Part shown: positions 7,025 through 13,808 of the stretch, in pieces
How positions within the stretch are numbered: position 1 is the first letter of the stretch
How the letters are laid out: every line of letters starts with the position of its first letter
From: JAAYJM01 sp964498585
GTDB lineage: Bacteria > Bacteroidota > Ignavibacteria > Kapaibacteriales > UBA2268
Assembly: GCA_964498585.1 (NCBI GenBank)
Contig: CAZCHH010000064.1
Coordinates: 1-18,855 of the forward strand
Direction: 5' to 3'
Length of the DNA stretch: 18,855 bases
The notes under the pieces: model-generated
What the model saw: only the letters and a program-made list of their open reading frames with translations
The model's database searches: none
Told to the model about the DNA's origin: nothing
Position numbers and translations under genes: made by a program

Positions 7025-7042
7025 TTATTAATTATTAATTAC
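7022..7042. repeat. three heptamers beginning at the type IIG stop codon
   Basis: TAATTAT, TAATTAT and TAATTAC start at the TAA stop of the restriction gene, so the stop codon is part of the first repeat unit. Confidence 0.75.
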
Positions 7043-7332
7043 TCAACTTTCATAGCTGTAGTAAGTGTATGAAATAAAGAAGAATATAAAAAGTGCATTT
7101 GTTCTAAAAATAACAAAATATACACCTCCCCTTTCCCCCTCCTTATTAGGAGGGGAACGCTAAAACACAGGACTGTTCTTACTCCCCTCCTAATAAGGAG
7201 GGGCAGGGGAGGTGTTAAAAGTTATTATAAATAAATATAGTATTTTCTTAGAATAGAAACAAATTATCTTATTTATAATGCACTACTACTCTATATTTAC
7301 TTCATTTTATCTATTAGGAAAGTTGAGTGAAT
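7038..7332. repeat. nested inverted-repeat element of about 295 bp
   Basis: Outer arms CTCAACTTTC (7042-7051) and GAAAGTTGAG (7318-7327) are perfect. AGTGCAT (7092-7098) pairs with ATGCACT (7278-7284). The inner arms at 7122-7155 and 7184-7216 match over about 33 bp with small indels (both read ACACCTCCCC at the outer end and share CCTCCTTATTAGGAGGGG). Each inner arm is also partly self-complementary. The element has no coding capacity and looks like a MITE or a large cruciform-forming repeat. It occupies most of the gap between the restriction gene and yifB. Confidence 0.75.
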
Positions 7333-7342
7333 TGTAATGAAG

Positions 7343-7445
7343 CAATGGAGCTTGCTCCATTGTTATAGATATTTAACACAAACGTGCAAGCCCGTTTGCT
7401 TTATTTATAACACAGATGGACTCCACCTCGGAGGTGGAGTCCATC
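7343..7445. repeat. three consecutive small palindromes at the 3' end of yifB
   Basis: CAATGGAGC-TT-GCTCCATTG spans 7343-7362. CAAACG and CGTTTG pair at 7379-7384 and 7393-7398. A perfect 15-bp inverted repeat with a single central G spans 7415-7445 (arms GATGGACTCCACCTC). The last begins 5 bp beyond the yifB stop and could act in 3'-end formation. It lacks a U-run on the yifB strand, so it is not a standard terminator. Confidence 0.8.
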
Positions 7446-7450
7446 TTTCG

Positions 7451-8995
7451 CTAATTTTTCCAGTATTGCCTGTCCAAACTCCTGTATTGAATGGCTTCGG
7501 AGATATGCTCTGGCTTAATATTTTCAGAAGCGGATAAATCAGCAATCGTTCTAGCAACTTTTTGAATTCTATCGAAAGTCCGGGCAGTAAAACCGAGTTT
7601 GTCCATTGCGTTTTTCATTATTGCCTGAGAATCCGAGCCAAGCTGGCAAAACTTTCTGATTTCTTTTGAGCCCATATCAGAATTTTTATATACTTCTTTA
7701 ATGTTTTTAAACCGTTCCTCCTGAATATTCCTTGCTTTAATAACTCTTTCCCTAATCATTTCAGAAGATTCACCCGGCTTAACAGAAGTCATATCCTGAT
7801 ATTTAACTGCCGGCACTTCAATATGAATGTCAATTCTGTCAAGCAGTGGGCCAGATATTTTAGATAAATACCTTTGGATTTGAGTAGAAGTGCAGGAACA
7901 CTCTTTGACTGGATTCCCAAAATTACCACAGGGGCAGGGATTCATTGAGCAAACCAGCATAAAATTGGCTGGATATTCAACAGTAAGTTTTGTGCGGGAA
8001 ATTGTAATTTTTCTATTTTCAAGTGGCTGCCTCATAACTTCGAGAACATTTCTGGCAAATTCCGGCAATTCATCAAGAAATAGTATTCCGTGATGAGCGA
8101 GCGAGATTTCGCCCGGTCGGATTTTGTTCATACCACCACCAACGAGTGCTGCATCAGAAATAGTATGATGTGGGTCGCGGAAAGGTCTGATTGTTAAGAG
8201 TGCCTCGTTTTGTGCCAGCAGTCCTGAAACCGAATGAATTTTTGTTGTTTCCAAAGCTTCTTCAAGCGTCAGAGGAGGCAGAATCGTAGGCAAACGTCTT
8301 GCAAGCATCGTCTTTCCTGAGCCGGGCGGTCCTATCATTAAAACGTTATGCCCGCCTGCAGCTGCAACTTCCAAAGAACGCTTAACGTTTTCATTCCCTT
8401 TTACGTCTGTAAAATTAAATGCATAATTTTTCTGATTTTCTTCAAATAATGATTTTATATCCACAATAAGCGGGTCAATTCTTTTTTCATTATTTAAGAA
8501 AGCATTAGCTTCAGCGAGAGTTTCAATGGGAATTACTTCGAGTCCATCTACAAGAGCAGCTTCTTCGGCATTTTGTTTAGGTAATAAAACTCGTTTAATA
8601 TTATTCTTTTTTGCCTCCACTGCTATTGACAAGGCGCCGTGAATTGGACGCAGCGAGCCGTCAAGAGCTAATTCGCCAAGGAAGAGAGTATCTTTTAAGG
8701 AATCATTTTCGATAATTCCCATAGCGCAAAGGACTCCGAGGGCAATAGGCAAATCGAAACTGCTTCCTTCCTTGCGAATATCGGCTGGTGCAAGGTTAAT
8801 AGTAATTTTTTTAGCAGGAAAAATAAAATCAGAGTTTTTAATAGCAGCGGTTACTCTTTCACGCGATTCTTTTACTGCTGAGTCCGGCAGCCCTACAATC
8901 ATAAAATTAGGCAAGCCGTTGTCTAAATGAGTCTCAATTTCAACAAGAAATGCAGATATTCCGAAAACAGCAGCAGAGCTAAGATTTGAATACAT
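7451..8995 (-). CDS. yifB: YifB/ComM-family Mg-chelatase-like AAA+ ATPase
   Basis: This 514-residue protein has the usual length and layout of the YifB/ComM family. The N-terminal ChlI-like domain (Lon-protease-like fold) covers about residues 1-160, with GLPDSAVKESRERV and NLAPADIRKEGSSFDLPIALG. The AAA+ domain has Walker A GPPGSGKT near residues 221-228, a Walker B-type stretch GILFLDELPEF, and the family signature NPCPCG. A C-terminal helical domain follows. In naturally competent bacteria ComM is a hexameric helicase that promotes branch migration during integration of transformed DNA. In this lineage the role is inferred from homology only. Its ATG shares one base with the stop of the upstream CBS gene (TAATG), implying coupled translation. 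Confidence 0.95.
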   Translation of the reverse strand: MYSNLSSAAVFGISAFLVEIETHLDNGLPNFMIVGLPDSAVKESRERVTAAIKNSDFIFPAKKITINLAPADIRKEGSSFDLPIALGVLCAMGIIENDSLKDTLFLGELALDGSLRPIHGALSIAVEAKKNNIKRVLLPKQNAEEAALVDGLEVIPIETLAEANAFLNNEKRIDPLIVDIKSLFEENQKNYAFNFTDVKGNENVKRSLEVAAAGGHNVLMIGPPGSGKTMLARRLPTILPPLTLEEALETTKIHSVSGLLAQNEALLTIRPFRDPHHTISDAALVGGGMNKIRPGEISLAHHGILFLDELPEFARNVLEVMRQPLENRKITISRTKLTVEYPANFMLVCSMNPCPCGNFGNPVKECSCTSTQIQRYLSKISGPLLDRIDIHIEVPAVKYQDMTSVKPGESSEMIRERVIKARNIQEERFKNIKEVYKNSDMGSKEIRKFCQLGSDSQAIMKNAMDKLGFTARTFDRIQKVARTIADLSASENIKPEHISEAIQYRSLDRQYWKN

Positions 8996-9426
8996 TACTT
9001 TTCTGTCAGTTTGTTTCTAAAAAAGAGCAATAAATCATTAGAAGTTAATATACCAACAAGATTATTCTGCCAGTCAACAACGGGCAGGCAGTCAAGTTTA
9101 TATTTTGACATCAATTCAAGAGCTTTGTGCATACTATCTTCAGGGTATATTATTCTAACATTTTTTGCCATTACATCTTGGAAATCATTTATCTTATTAT
9201 ATCCAATTTCGCCATATTCGTCGTCAAAATCGTAGAGCTGTCTTAATGTATATTCCATCAAAGTACGCTCGGTGATTAAGCCAACTAATTTATTATTTTC
9301 GAGAACAGGCAATTGCTTTACCTTTTCTTCACGAATGATTTCGTCTGCTTTGTGTATAGTATCTTCAAGTTCGACAGAGAAAACTTCTCTTGTCATTATT
9401 TCATCTACTTTTGTATTTAAAATCAT
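8995..9426 (-). CDS. CBS-domain pair protein
   Basis: This 143-residue protein consists almost entirely of two CBS motifs forming one Bateman module. The first is at about residues 5-62 (VDEIMTREVFSVELEDTIHKADEII, then LPVLENNKLVGLITERTL). The second is at about 82-138 (VMAKNVRIIYPEDSMHKALELM, then LPVVDWQNNLVGILTSNDL). Such modules bind adenosine nucleotides or related ligands and usually regulate a partner. No catalytic domain is attached and no transmembrane segment is present, so it is likely a cytoplasmic sensor. Translation is probably coupled to yifB by the shared base in TAATG. The pairing with a AAA+ ATPase suggests, but does not prove, a regulatory link. It is transcribed divergently from nusB across 161 bp. 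Confidence 0.9.
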   Translation of the reverse strand: MILNTKVDEIMTREVFSVELEDTIHKADEIIREEKVKQLPVLENNKLVGLITERTLMEYTLRQLYDFDDEYGEIGYNKINDFQDVMAKNVRIIYPEDSMHKALELMSKYKLDCLPVVDWQNNLVGILTSNDLLLFFRNKLTEK

Positions 9427-9532
9427 AAATTTCCCATTGATTTAATTTAAAAACTCAATATTGAAAAAAAAAATGAATATTCAAAAGGAAAAATGATAAT
9501 AATTGAAAATAAAACTATTTTCTATTTAATAT

Positions 9533-9571
9533 AAATGTTTTAAATTGCATAAATGTATAAAACATTTTTTT
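9533..9571 (+). promoter_or_regulatory. AT-rich hairpin with T-tract upstream of nusB
   Basis: AAATGTTTTA (9533-9542) and TAAAACATTT (9558-9567) are perfect 10-bp arms around a 15-nt loop. The right arm runs into seven T residues at 9565-9571. The shape resembles an intrinsic terminator 17 bp before the nusB start, but the stem has a single G-C pair, so stability is doubtful. It could also be an operator in the CBS/nusB divergent promoter region. Confidence 0.3.
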
Positions 9572-9587
9572 AATAAAATGGAATAAA

Positions 9588-10178
9588 ATGGATAATACTT
9601 TGGGAACAACAGAAAAATTTCCATTAAGTAAAACGAAGAAAATACGTGGCAACCGACATTTAGCAAGAGAAAAAGTAATGCAAGTATTAGCAGTTTATGA
9701 AGTCTCGCAGGAACCGCTTGATTTTTTATTTGCTCATATTTTTGTGCGGGAATTCAAATTTGAAGACGAAGAGATTCCGACAGATAAACTGCTAACTCCA
9801 GATGAGATTCTTGAATATGAAAGTGATATTCCTATAGTTTGGAAAAAAGACGAAGTGGAATTTGCTAAACAGCTTATTCGGTTTTGTATGCAGGAAAAAC
9901 AATTTGCTAATGAACTTATGCTCAAATATGCTAAAAACTGGGAATTAAATCGTATTGCTATAATCGACAGAACACTTATTCTTATGGGTATTAGTGAACT
10001 TATCCATTTTGATACTATCCCTCCTAAAGTTACTATGAATGAAATTATTGAAATTTCCAAAGATTACTCACCTAATAAAAGTATTACTTTCTTGAATGCT
10101 GTCCTTGATGCTTCTTTCTCTGAATTAAAAAAGAGAGGTTTGATTAATAAAACAGGAAAAGGACTGAAAGTGAAATGA
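9588..10178 (+). CDS. nusB: transcription antitermination factor NusB
   Basis: This 196-residue protein contains the NusB fold. It opens with RGNRHLAREKVMQVLAVYEV, the conserved first helix of the family. It closes with IIDRTLILMGISEL followed by IPPKVTMNEIIEISKDYS and FLNAVLDASFSEL, the typical C-terminal NusB signature. NusB binds boxA RNA together with ribosomal protein S10 (NusE) and supports antitermination in rRNA operons. The chain is longer than the roughly 140 residues of Escherichia coli NusB. The extra length is a short N-terminal tail and an insertion near residues 60-85, and longer forms are usual in Bacteroidota. The ATG at 9588 fits the reading. Its stop codon lies within the first unit of a heptamer array shared with the converging lipoprotein gene. 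Confidence 0.93.
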   Translation: MDNTLGTTEKFPLSKTKKIRGNRHLAREKVMQVLAVYEVSQEPLDFLFAHIFVREFKFEDEEIPTDKLLTPDEILEYESDIPIVWKKDEVEFAKQLIRFCMQEKQFANELMLKYAKNWELNRIAIIDRTLILMGISELIHFDTIPPKVTMNEIIEISKDYSPNKSITFLNAVLDASFSELKKRGLINKTGKGLKVK

Positions 10179-10224
10179 TTAATGATTAGTGATTAATGAT
10201 TAAATTATCAATTATCAATTATTT
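10176..10224. repeat. heptamer array spanning both stop codons of two convergent genes
   Basis: Seven units lie here: TGATTAA, TGATTAG, TGATTAA, TGATTAA, ATTATCA, ATTATCA and ATTATTT. The first supplies the TGA stop of nusB. The last contains the TAA stop (complement of 10219-10221) of the convergent lipoprotein gene. The whole intergenic region is therefore repeat. Confidence 0.85.
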
Positions 10225-10917
10225 CAGGTCATAGTCTATAAGTTCAAATAATACCAGATAGTTTGAAAGAATATCCCAATTTGTAGATTTTAACATTCCA
10301 ACACCGGGCTTATAGAATTCATCTATTGGAATTAAAAAGCTAAAAGAATTAACATTGTTTCTAAAATTTTTAGAATGAAATCTTATATTATACACATCTG
10401 AAAAAGTACCAGCATTAACAGAAAGATTCGTTTTCTGAACAACATAAGCGCTATCGGTAGTTCCATAAAATGCCCAACGATTACCTTCTTTCATTGGAAA
10501 TATATATTCAATAATTTTCTGCTCTGAAGTAATGGTAATCAAAGTTGTTACAGTATCTTTATATAAACTTACAAATTTTCCAGCTGTATAGCTACTTTGA
10601 CTTGAATAAAAATAATTCCAGTACGTATAAATCCTGCCGTTTATCCGAAAAGTATCTATAACCGTGATTACTAAAGTATCAATTAAAGCATAACTAGAAT
10701 CCACATACGCTGTTACATTGTAAATCCATTTTGAACCTATCATATTATTAAAGTCTTTTGAACTATATATAACAGTGTCTTTTGGCGGGTCAGGTATAAT
10801 TTTATCATCTACAAAAGGATTCATTGTTCCTTCGGTGCAGGAAGATATTGTAAAAATACATACAATTAATAGTATGTATATTGTTTTTAATATGCTATTT
10901 ATTTTTACTATTTTCAT
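10219..10917 (-). CDS. predicted lipoprotein, unknown function
   Basis: This 232-residue protein has a lipoprotein signal: basic residues 2-11, a hydrophobic core, then TISSC, with the candidate lipidated cysteine near residue 27. The mature chain has a Pro/Asp-rich linker (NPFVDDKIIPDPPKDT). A beta-rich domain follows, with GSKWIYNVTAYVDSS, EGNRWAFYGTTDSAYVV and AGTFSDVYNIRFHS. These motifs resemble a broad group of Bacteroidota/Chlorobiota lipoproteins in which GxxW turns repeat. I do not recognise a specific family and see no catalytic motif. It probably sits in the outer membrane or periplasm. It converges on nusB, and its upstream neighbour is the large T9SS cargo gene on the same strand, 121 bp away across an inverted repeat. 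Confidence 0.8.
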   Translation of the reverse strand: MKIVKINSILKTIYILLIVCIFTISSCTEGTMNPFVDDKIIPDPPKDTVIYSSKDFNNMIGSKWIYNVTAYVDSSYALIDTLVITVIDTFRINGRIYTYWNYFYSSQSSYTAGKFVSLYKDTVTTLITITSEQKIIEYIFPMKEGNRWAFYGTTDSAYVVQKTNLSVNAGTFSDVYNIRFHSKNFRNNVNSFSFLIPIDEFYKPGVGMLKSTNWDILSNYLVLFELIDYDLK

Positions 10918-10959
10918 TATTATATAAATTTATATAAATAATTTTTTTCTTTCTGGAGA

Positions 10960-11010
10960 GTTCTAAAATTGTCATTCTTAGCTGCGCTTCAGTGTGACAA
11001 TTCTTAGAAC
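10960..11010 (-). terminator. inverted repeat after the WD-like cargo gene, possible terminator
   Basis: GTTCTAAAATTGTCA (10960-10974) and TGACAATTCTTAGAAC (10995-11010) pair over 15 bp with one bulge. It lies 29 bp beyond the stop of the T9SS cargo gene. No U-run follows on the minus strand, so it may instead be a member of the GTCATTCT palindrome family seen elsewhere in the window. Confidence 0.4.
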
Positions 11011-11038
11011 CCACCAAAAATTATTTCAAAGAACTAAA

Positions 11039-13519
11039 TTATTTAATGATTATAGGATACAATTTACTAAAATTCATAGTATTTACTATAATGAAATATG
11101 TTCCGGCTGATAAATTATTCTTTTGCAATTCTAATGTTATTTTACCGGGTAACATATACTCACTGAATAAATCTTTTACTTTCTTTCCAGTAATATCAAT
11201 AAGATATAACGATATATTTTCAGGTATTTCAGTATTTAGAATTAACTCAATAGTTCCTTTGTCCAAAAGTGGATTTGGGTAAAATTTTATTTCAAATTTA
11301 TTATTATCTGAAATATTGTGATTTTCTATACCTGATATAATGGTAGATGCAGACAAATTAATAACCATTGAATCAGTATTTATAGCATTGGAAATAAAAT
11401 ATATATTTCCTGAATGATTATAACCCGGAGTATTGCATAAGAAGGAAATATCTAAAACCAATGAATCATTTGAATGAACAGTAACAGGAAAATTAAGAGT
11501 TTGCTCAATGCTGAAAAAATCAACATATTGAATAAGTCCAATATTGCTAATGATTAAATCTTCATTTCCAGTGTTTCTAATAGTTAATGGTTTGGTTAGC
11601 TTTTCTGAGACATTTGTAGTTCCAAGGTTATAAGATTCACCATAATCATTAGAAATAACAGCACCGGTTGCACCTGGTGCCTTAGCGGAAACAAAGATTT
11701 CATAAATACCAAATTCCCTTGTATTATAAGCATCTGAACGTATATGAATTTCAGCTGAATATGTATATTCACCCGATTCATATATTATACATTTTATATT
11801 TAATCCAAATTCAGAACCAGGAATAATACTTAAAGGTAGCGCAGGTGGATTAAGTATTTCAAATGTTTCATAATCTAATCCTTCTAAATCAATATTTGTT
11901 ACTAATAAAGTATCAGTTGAATAATTTGCGATTTTTATAGTTTTAATTTCTTCTTCGTTAATTTCAACATTGGGAAAAAATAAATCATTTCCAACATTAG
12001 CAGTGAGCATTGGAAAATCTTTTGAATCACCAAATTTCTTTCTCAAAACAGAAATTTCCGAACCGGAATTAAGCAACATAAAATTAGTATTCGCAGCATC
12101 CTGAATATTTAAAAATCCTCGATTATGGTATTCATAATCAAGCGACATCTGCTCAATATTAATAACAGCAGTAGAGCCGCCATATTTTTCATTACCAATT
12201 AAAACATATTTTGAATCTGCAGAAAATCCGATTGCCCAAATCAAATTGGGTGGCTGGACCCATAAAACATTTTGCGATGTCTCAATATCCCAAACAAATA
12301 CACCGTCATCACCAGAAGTGCCGACCATTTTGCTGTCCGGAGAAACTGCCAAATCCCAGATTTGTTGTGTATATCCAGTTGAAATTTCCTTTTCAAATGA
12401 AAAATCATTTACATCATAAATTTTAACACAAAATTTGGAATCAGTAAAATTATTGCTCGGAATAACGAAGTATTTACCATCTTTTGTAAATTTCATATTC
12501 AATATCTCTTCTTCAGAAGCAGGAAATTCTTTTCGAATAGTTCCATTTTTAAAATCAACTATTACTATTCCATAATTAACAAATCCAGCAATTACTATCT
12601 CCATTCTTTGAGCAATTAACTGGTCATCAGCAGAAAACTCAAGAATACCAGATGTAGTATAATTATAAGGATTTGTATAATCCTCAAGTAGAGTAGTAAA
12701 TAAATCACCTGTTTCAAGTTCCCAAACACGAATTTTTAAATCGGTGTGAGAAGTTGCTATAAACCTGTTATTATTTGAAATTGTAAGTCCTACAATAGTT
12801 GCGTCAGTATTTTTATTCCAAACCTCACTGCCATCAATTGCTTTAAGCAATTTTAAAGAATTATTATCTCCTGTACAAATATAATAACCTGATGGAGACA
12901 TTTTTGCTATAGTTGTTTGAGATTGAATCCATACAGTATCGGAATAATTATTTTCAACAGGATTTGTTTCAATACCTTCGCCAGTATTTATTCCAGCATC
13001 GGCATCATCTTGAAAGGCAAAATCCTTAACTGTGAAATCTGTATAATTATTGGAAATATCTAATCTTACCCAACCATATTGCCAACTGCCGGATTTTTTA
13101 TACCGAACACCAATAAACTTGTCTTTTTGGTTGTTCCAGGCATCTTCCATATTGATAGCACTACCATAATCTGCTTTCCAGTTAGACTGCGAATTTATCG
13201 GAACATTTTTTTCTAATGCAGCAGCATAATCATAGTAATCTGGATTGACAACAACTTCTACGCTTAAATTGTAGCTCAGGAACATATCAATATAGTAATT
13301 ATTTGCATCAACTTTGTTTAAAGTGAGCATCAAATCACCATCCCATTGACCTGTGTGATTGTTGCTATTATCAATATCAACATTATAGACAATTTGACCT
13401 GAAGTAACTCCATCTCCATTAATAAGAGTATCTGGGTCTATGTCAGTATAAATAATTGCAGCAACACTAACGAATTGGGATAGTATTAAAACAAGAAAGA
13501 AAATAAATACGTTTTTCAT
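11039..13519 (-). CDS. T9SS cargo protein with WD-like propeller and Hydin-like domains
   Basis: I take the ATG at 13519, giving 826 residues. It is preceded by AAAGGAT and opens a clean signal peptide (MKNVFIFFLVLILSQFVSVAA). The longer frame to 13579 would need a TTG start. The mature protein has four parts. First comes a beta-rich domain (to about residue 185) ending GWVRLDISNN and DDADAGINTGEG. Then a WD40-like propeller (about 190-510) with blades such as TDLKIRVWELETGDLF and GDDGVFVWDIETSQN. Then two ASPM/SPD-2/Hydin-like immunoglobulin-type repeats (about 535-720; TIKIANYSTDTLLVTNI and LTIRNTGNEDLIISNI). Last is a C-terminal type IX sorting domain with FYPNP and SAGTYFI. It should pass the outer membrane by T9SS and be surface-attached or released. 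Ligand or substrate is unknown. Confidence 0.85.
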   Translation of the reverse strand: MKNVFIFFLVLILSQFVSVAAIIYTDIDPDTLINGDGVTSGQIVYNVDIDNSNNHTGQWDGDLMLTLNKVDANNYYIDMFLSYNLSVEVVVNPDYYDYAAALEKNVPINSQSNWKADYGSAINMEDAWNNQKDKFIGVRYKKSGSWQYGWVRLDISNNYTDFTVKDFAFQDDADAGINTGEGIETNPVENNYSDTVWIQSQTTIAKMSPSGYYICTGDNNSLKLLKAIDGSEVWNKNTDATIVGLTISNNNRFIATSHTDLKIRVWELETGDLFTTLLEDYTNPYNYTTSGILEFSADDQLIAQRMEIVIAGFVNYGIVIVDFKNGTIRKEFPASEEEILNMKFTKDGKYFVIPSNNFTDSKFCVKIYDVNDFSFEKEISTGYTQQIWDLAVSPDSKMVGTSGDDGVFVWDIETSQNVLWVQPPNLIWAIGFSADSKYVLIGNEKYGGSTAVINIEQMSLDYEYHNRGFLNIQDAANTNFMLLNSGSEISVLRKKFGDSKDFPMLTANVGNDLFFPNVEINEEEIKTIKIANYSTDTLLVTNIDLEGLDYETFEILNPPALPLSIIPGSEFGLNIKCIIYESGEYTYSAEIHIRSDAYNTREFGIYEIFVSAKAPGATGAVISNDYGESYNLGTTNVSEKLTKPLTIRNTGNEDLIISNIGLIQYVDFFSIEQTLNFPVTVHSNDSLVLDISFLCNTPGYNHSGNIYFISNAINTDSMVINLSASTIISGIENHNISDNNKFEIKFYPNPLLDKGTIELILNTEIPENISLYLIDITGKKVKDLFSEYMLPGKITLELQKNNLSAGTYFIIVNTMNFSKLYPIIIK

Positions 13520-13618
13520 TGAACTTATCCTTTTTTTTAAAACATAAAATTTAATTAATAATGTATTTTGAAATTTCAATTTTCATAATTAATATAATAT
13601 TTATAACATGAACTTTTT

Positions 13619-13651
13619 AGTCATCGTATGACTTGCAGTCATACGATGACT
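13619..13651. repeat. perfect 15-bp inverted repeat with 3-nt loop
   Basis: AGTCATCGTATGACT, loop TGC, AGTCATACGATGACT. It lies 100 bp upstream of the WD-like cargo gene and 157 bp beyond the anti-sigma stop. No U-run follows on the minus strand. It may be an operator, a transcript-end hairpin or an interspersed palindrome. Confidence 0.75.
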
Positions 13652-13710
13652 GCCCTTTGTTTGCAAAATGACAATTATTATAACTAATCAAAAGAACTAT
13701 TTACATAAAA

Positions 13711-13805
13711 TTCCCCTTGGGTGTAGCTCATCTCGAAACAAGCAATAAATAAGGTGCTGAATACTTGCTTTAATCCAAATAGATTAAGCTACATCCTTCA
13801 GGGAA
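13711..13805 (-). ncRNA. three-way-junction-like structured element after the anti-sigma gene
   Basis: Read on the minus strand, outer arms (13787-13805 with 13711-13728) pair through TGTAGCT/AGCTACA and flanking G-C pairs, with a bulge and an internal loop. Inside lie two hairpins: TTAATC/GATTAA (13770-13787, 6-nt loop) and AAGCAA/TTGCTT (13740-13770, 19-nt loop). The element begins 3 bp after the anti-sigma stop codon. It may be a 3'UTR RNA structure or a structured interspersed repeat. No known RNA family is recognised. Confidence 0.35.
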
Positions 13806-13808
13806 AAA

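Noticed and set aside
7337..7537. Plus-strand gene of 66 residues at the yifB 3' end
   Set aside because: It is built from the small palindromes and then runs antisense into yifB; no coding signal supports it.
13517..13579. Start of the WD-like cargo gene at a TTG at 13579
   Set aside because: The internal ATG at 13519 has a Shine-Dalgarno-like AAAGGAT and begins a typical signal peptide; the longer form would bury the signal.
13719..13800. tRNA-like gene (GGGTGTAGCTCA resembles a D-arm start)
   Set aside because: No T-arm GGTTCGAATCC, no proper anticodon stem and no CCA-compatible acceptor stem; the pairing fits an inverted-repeat or three-way-junction element better.
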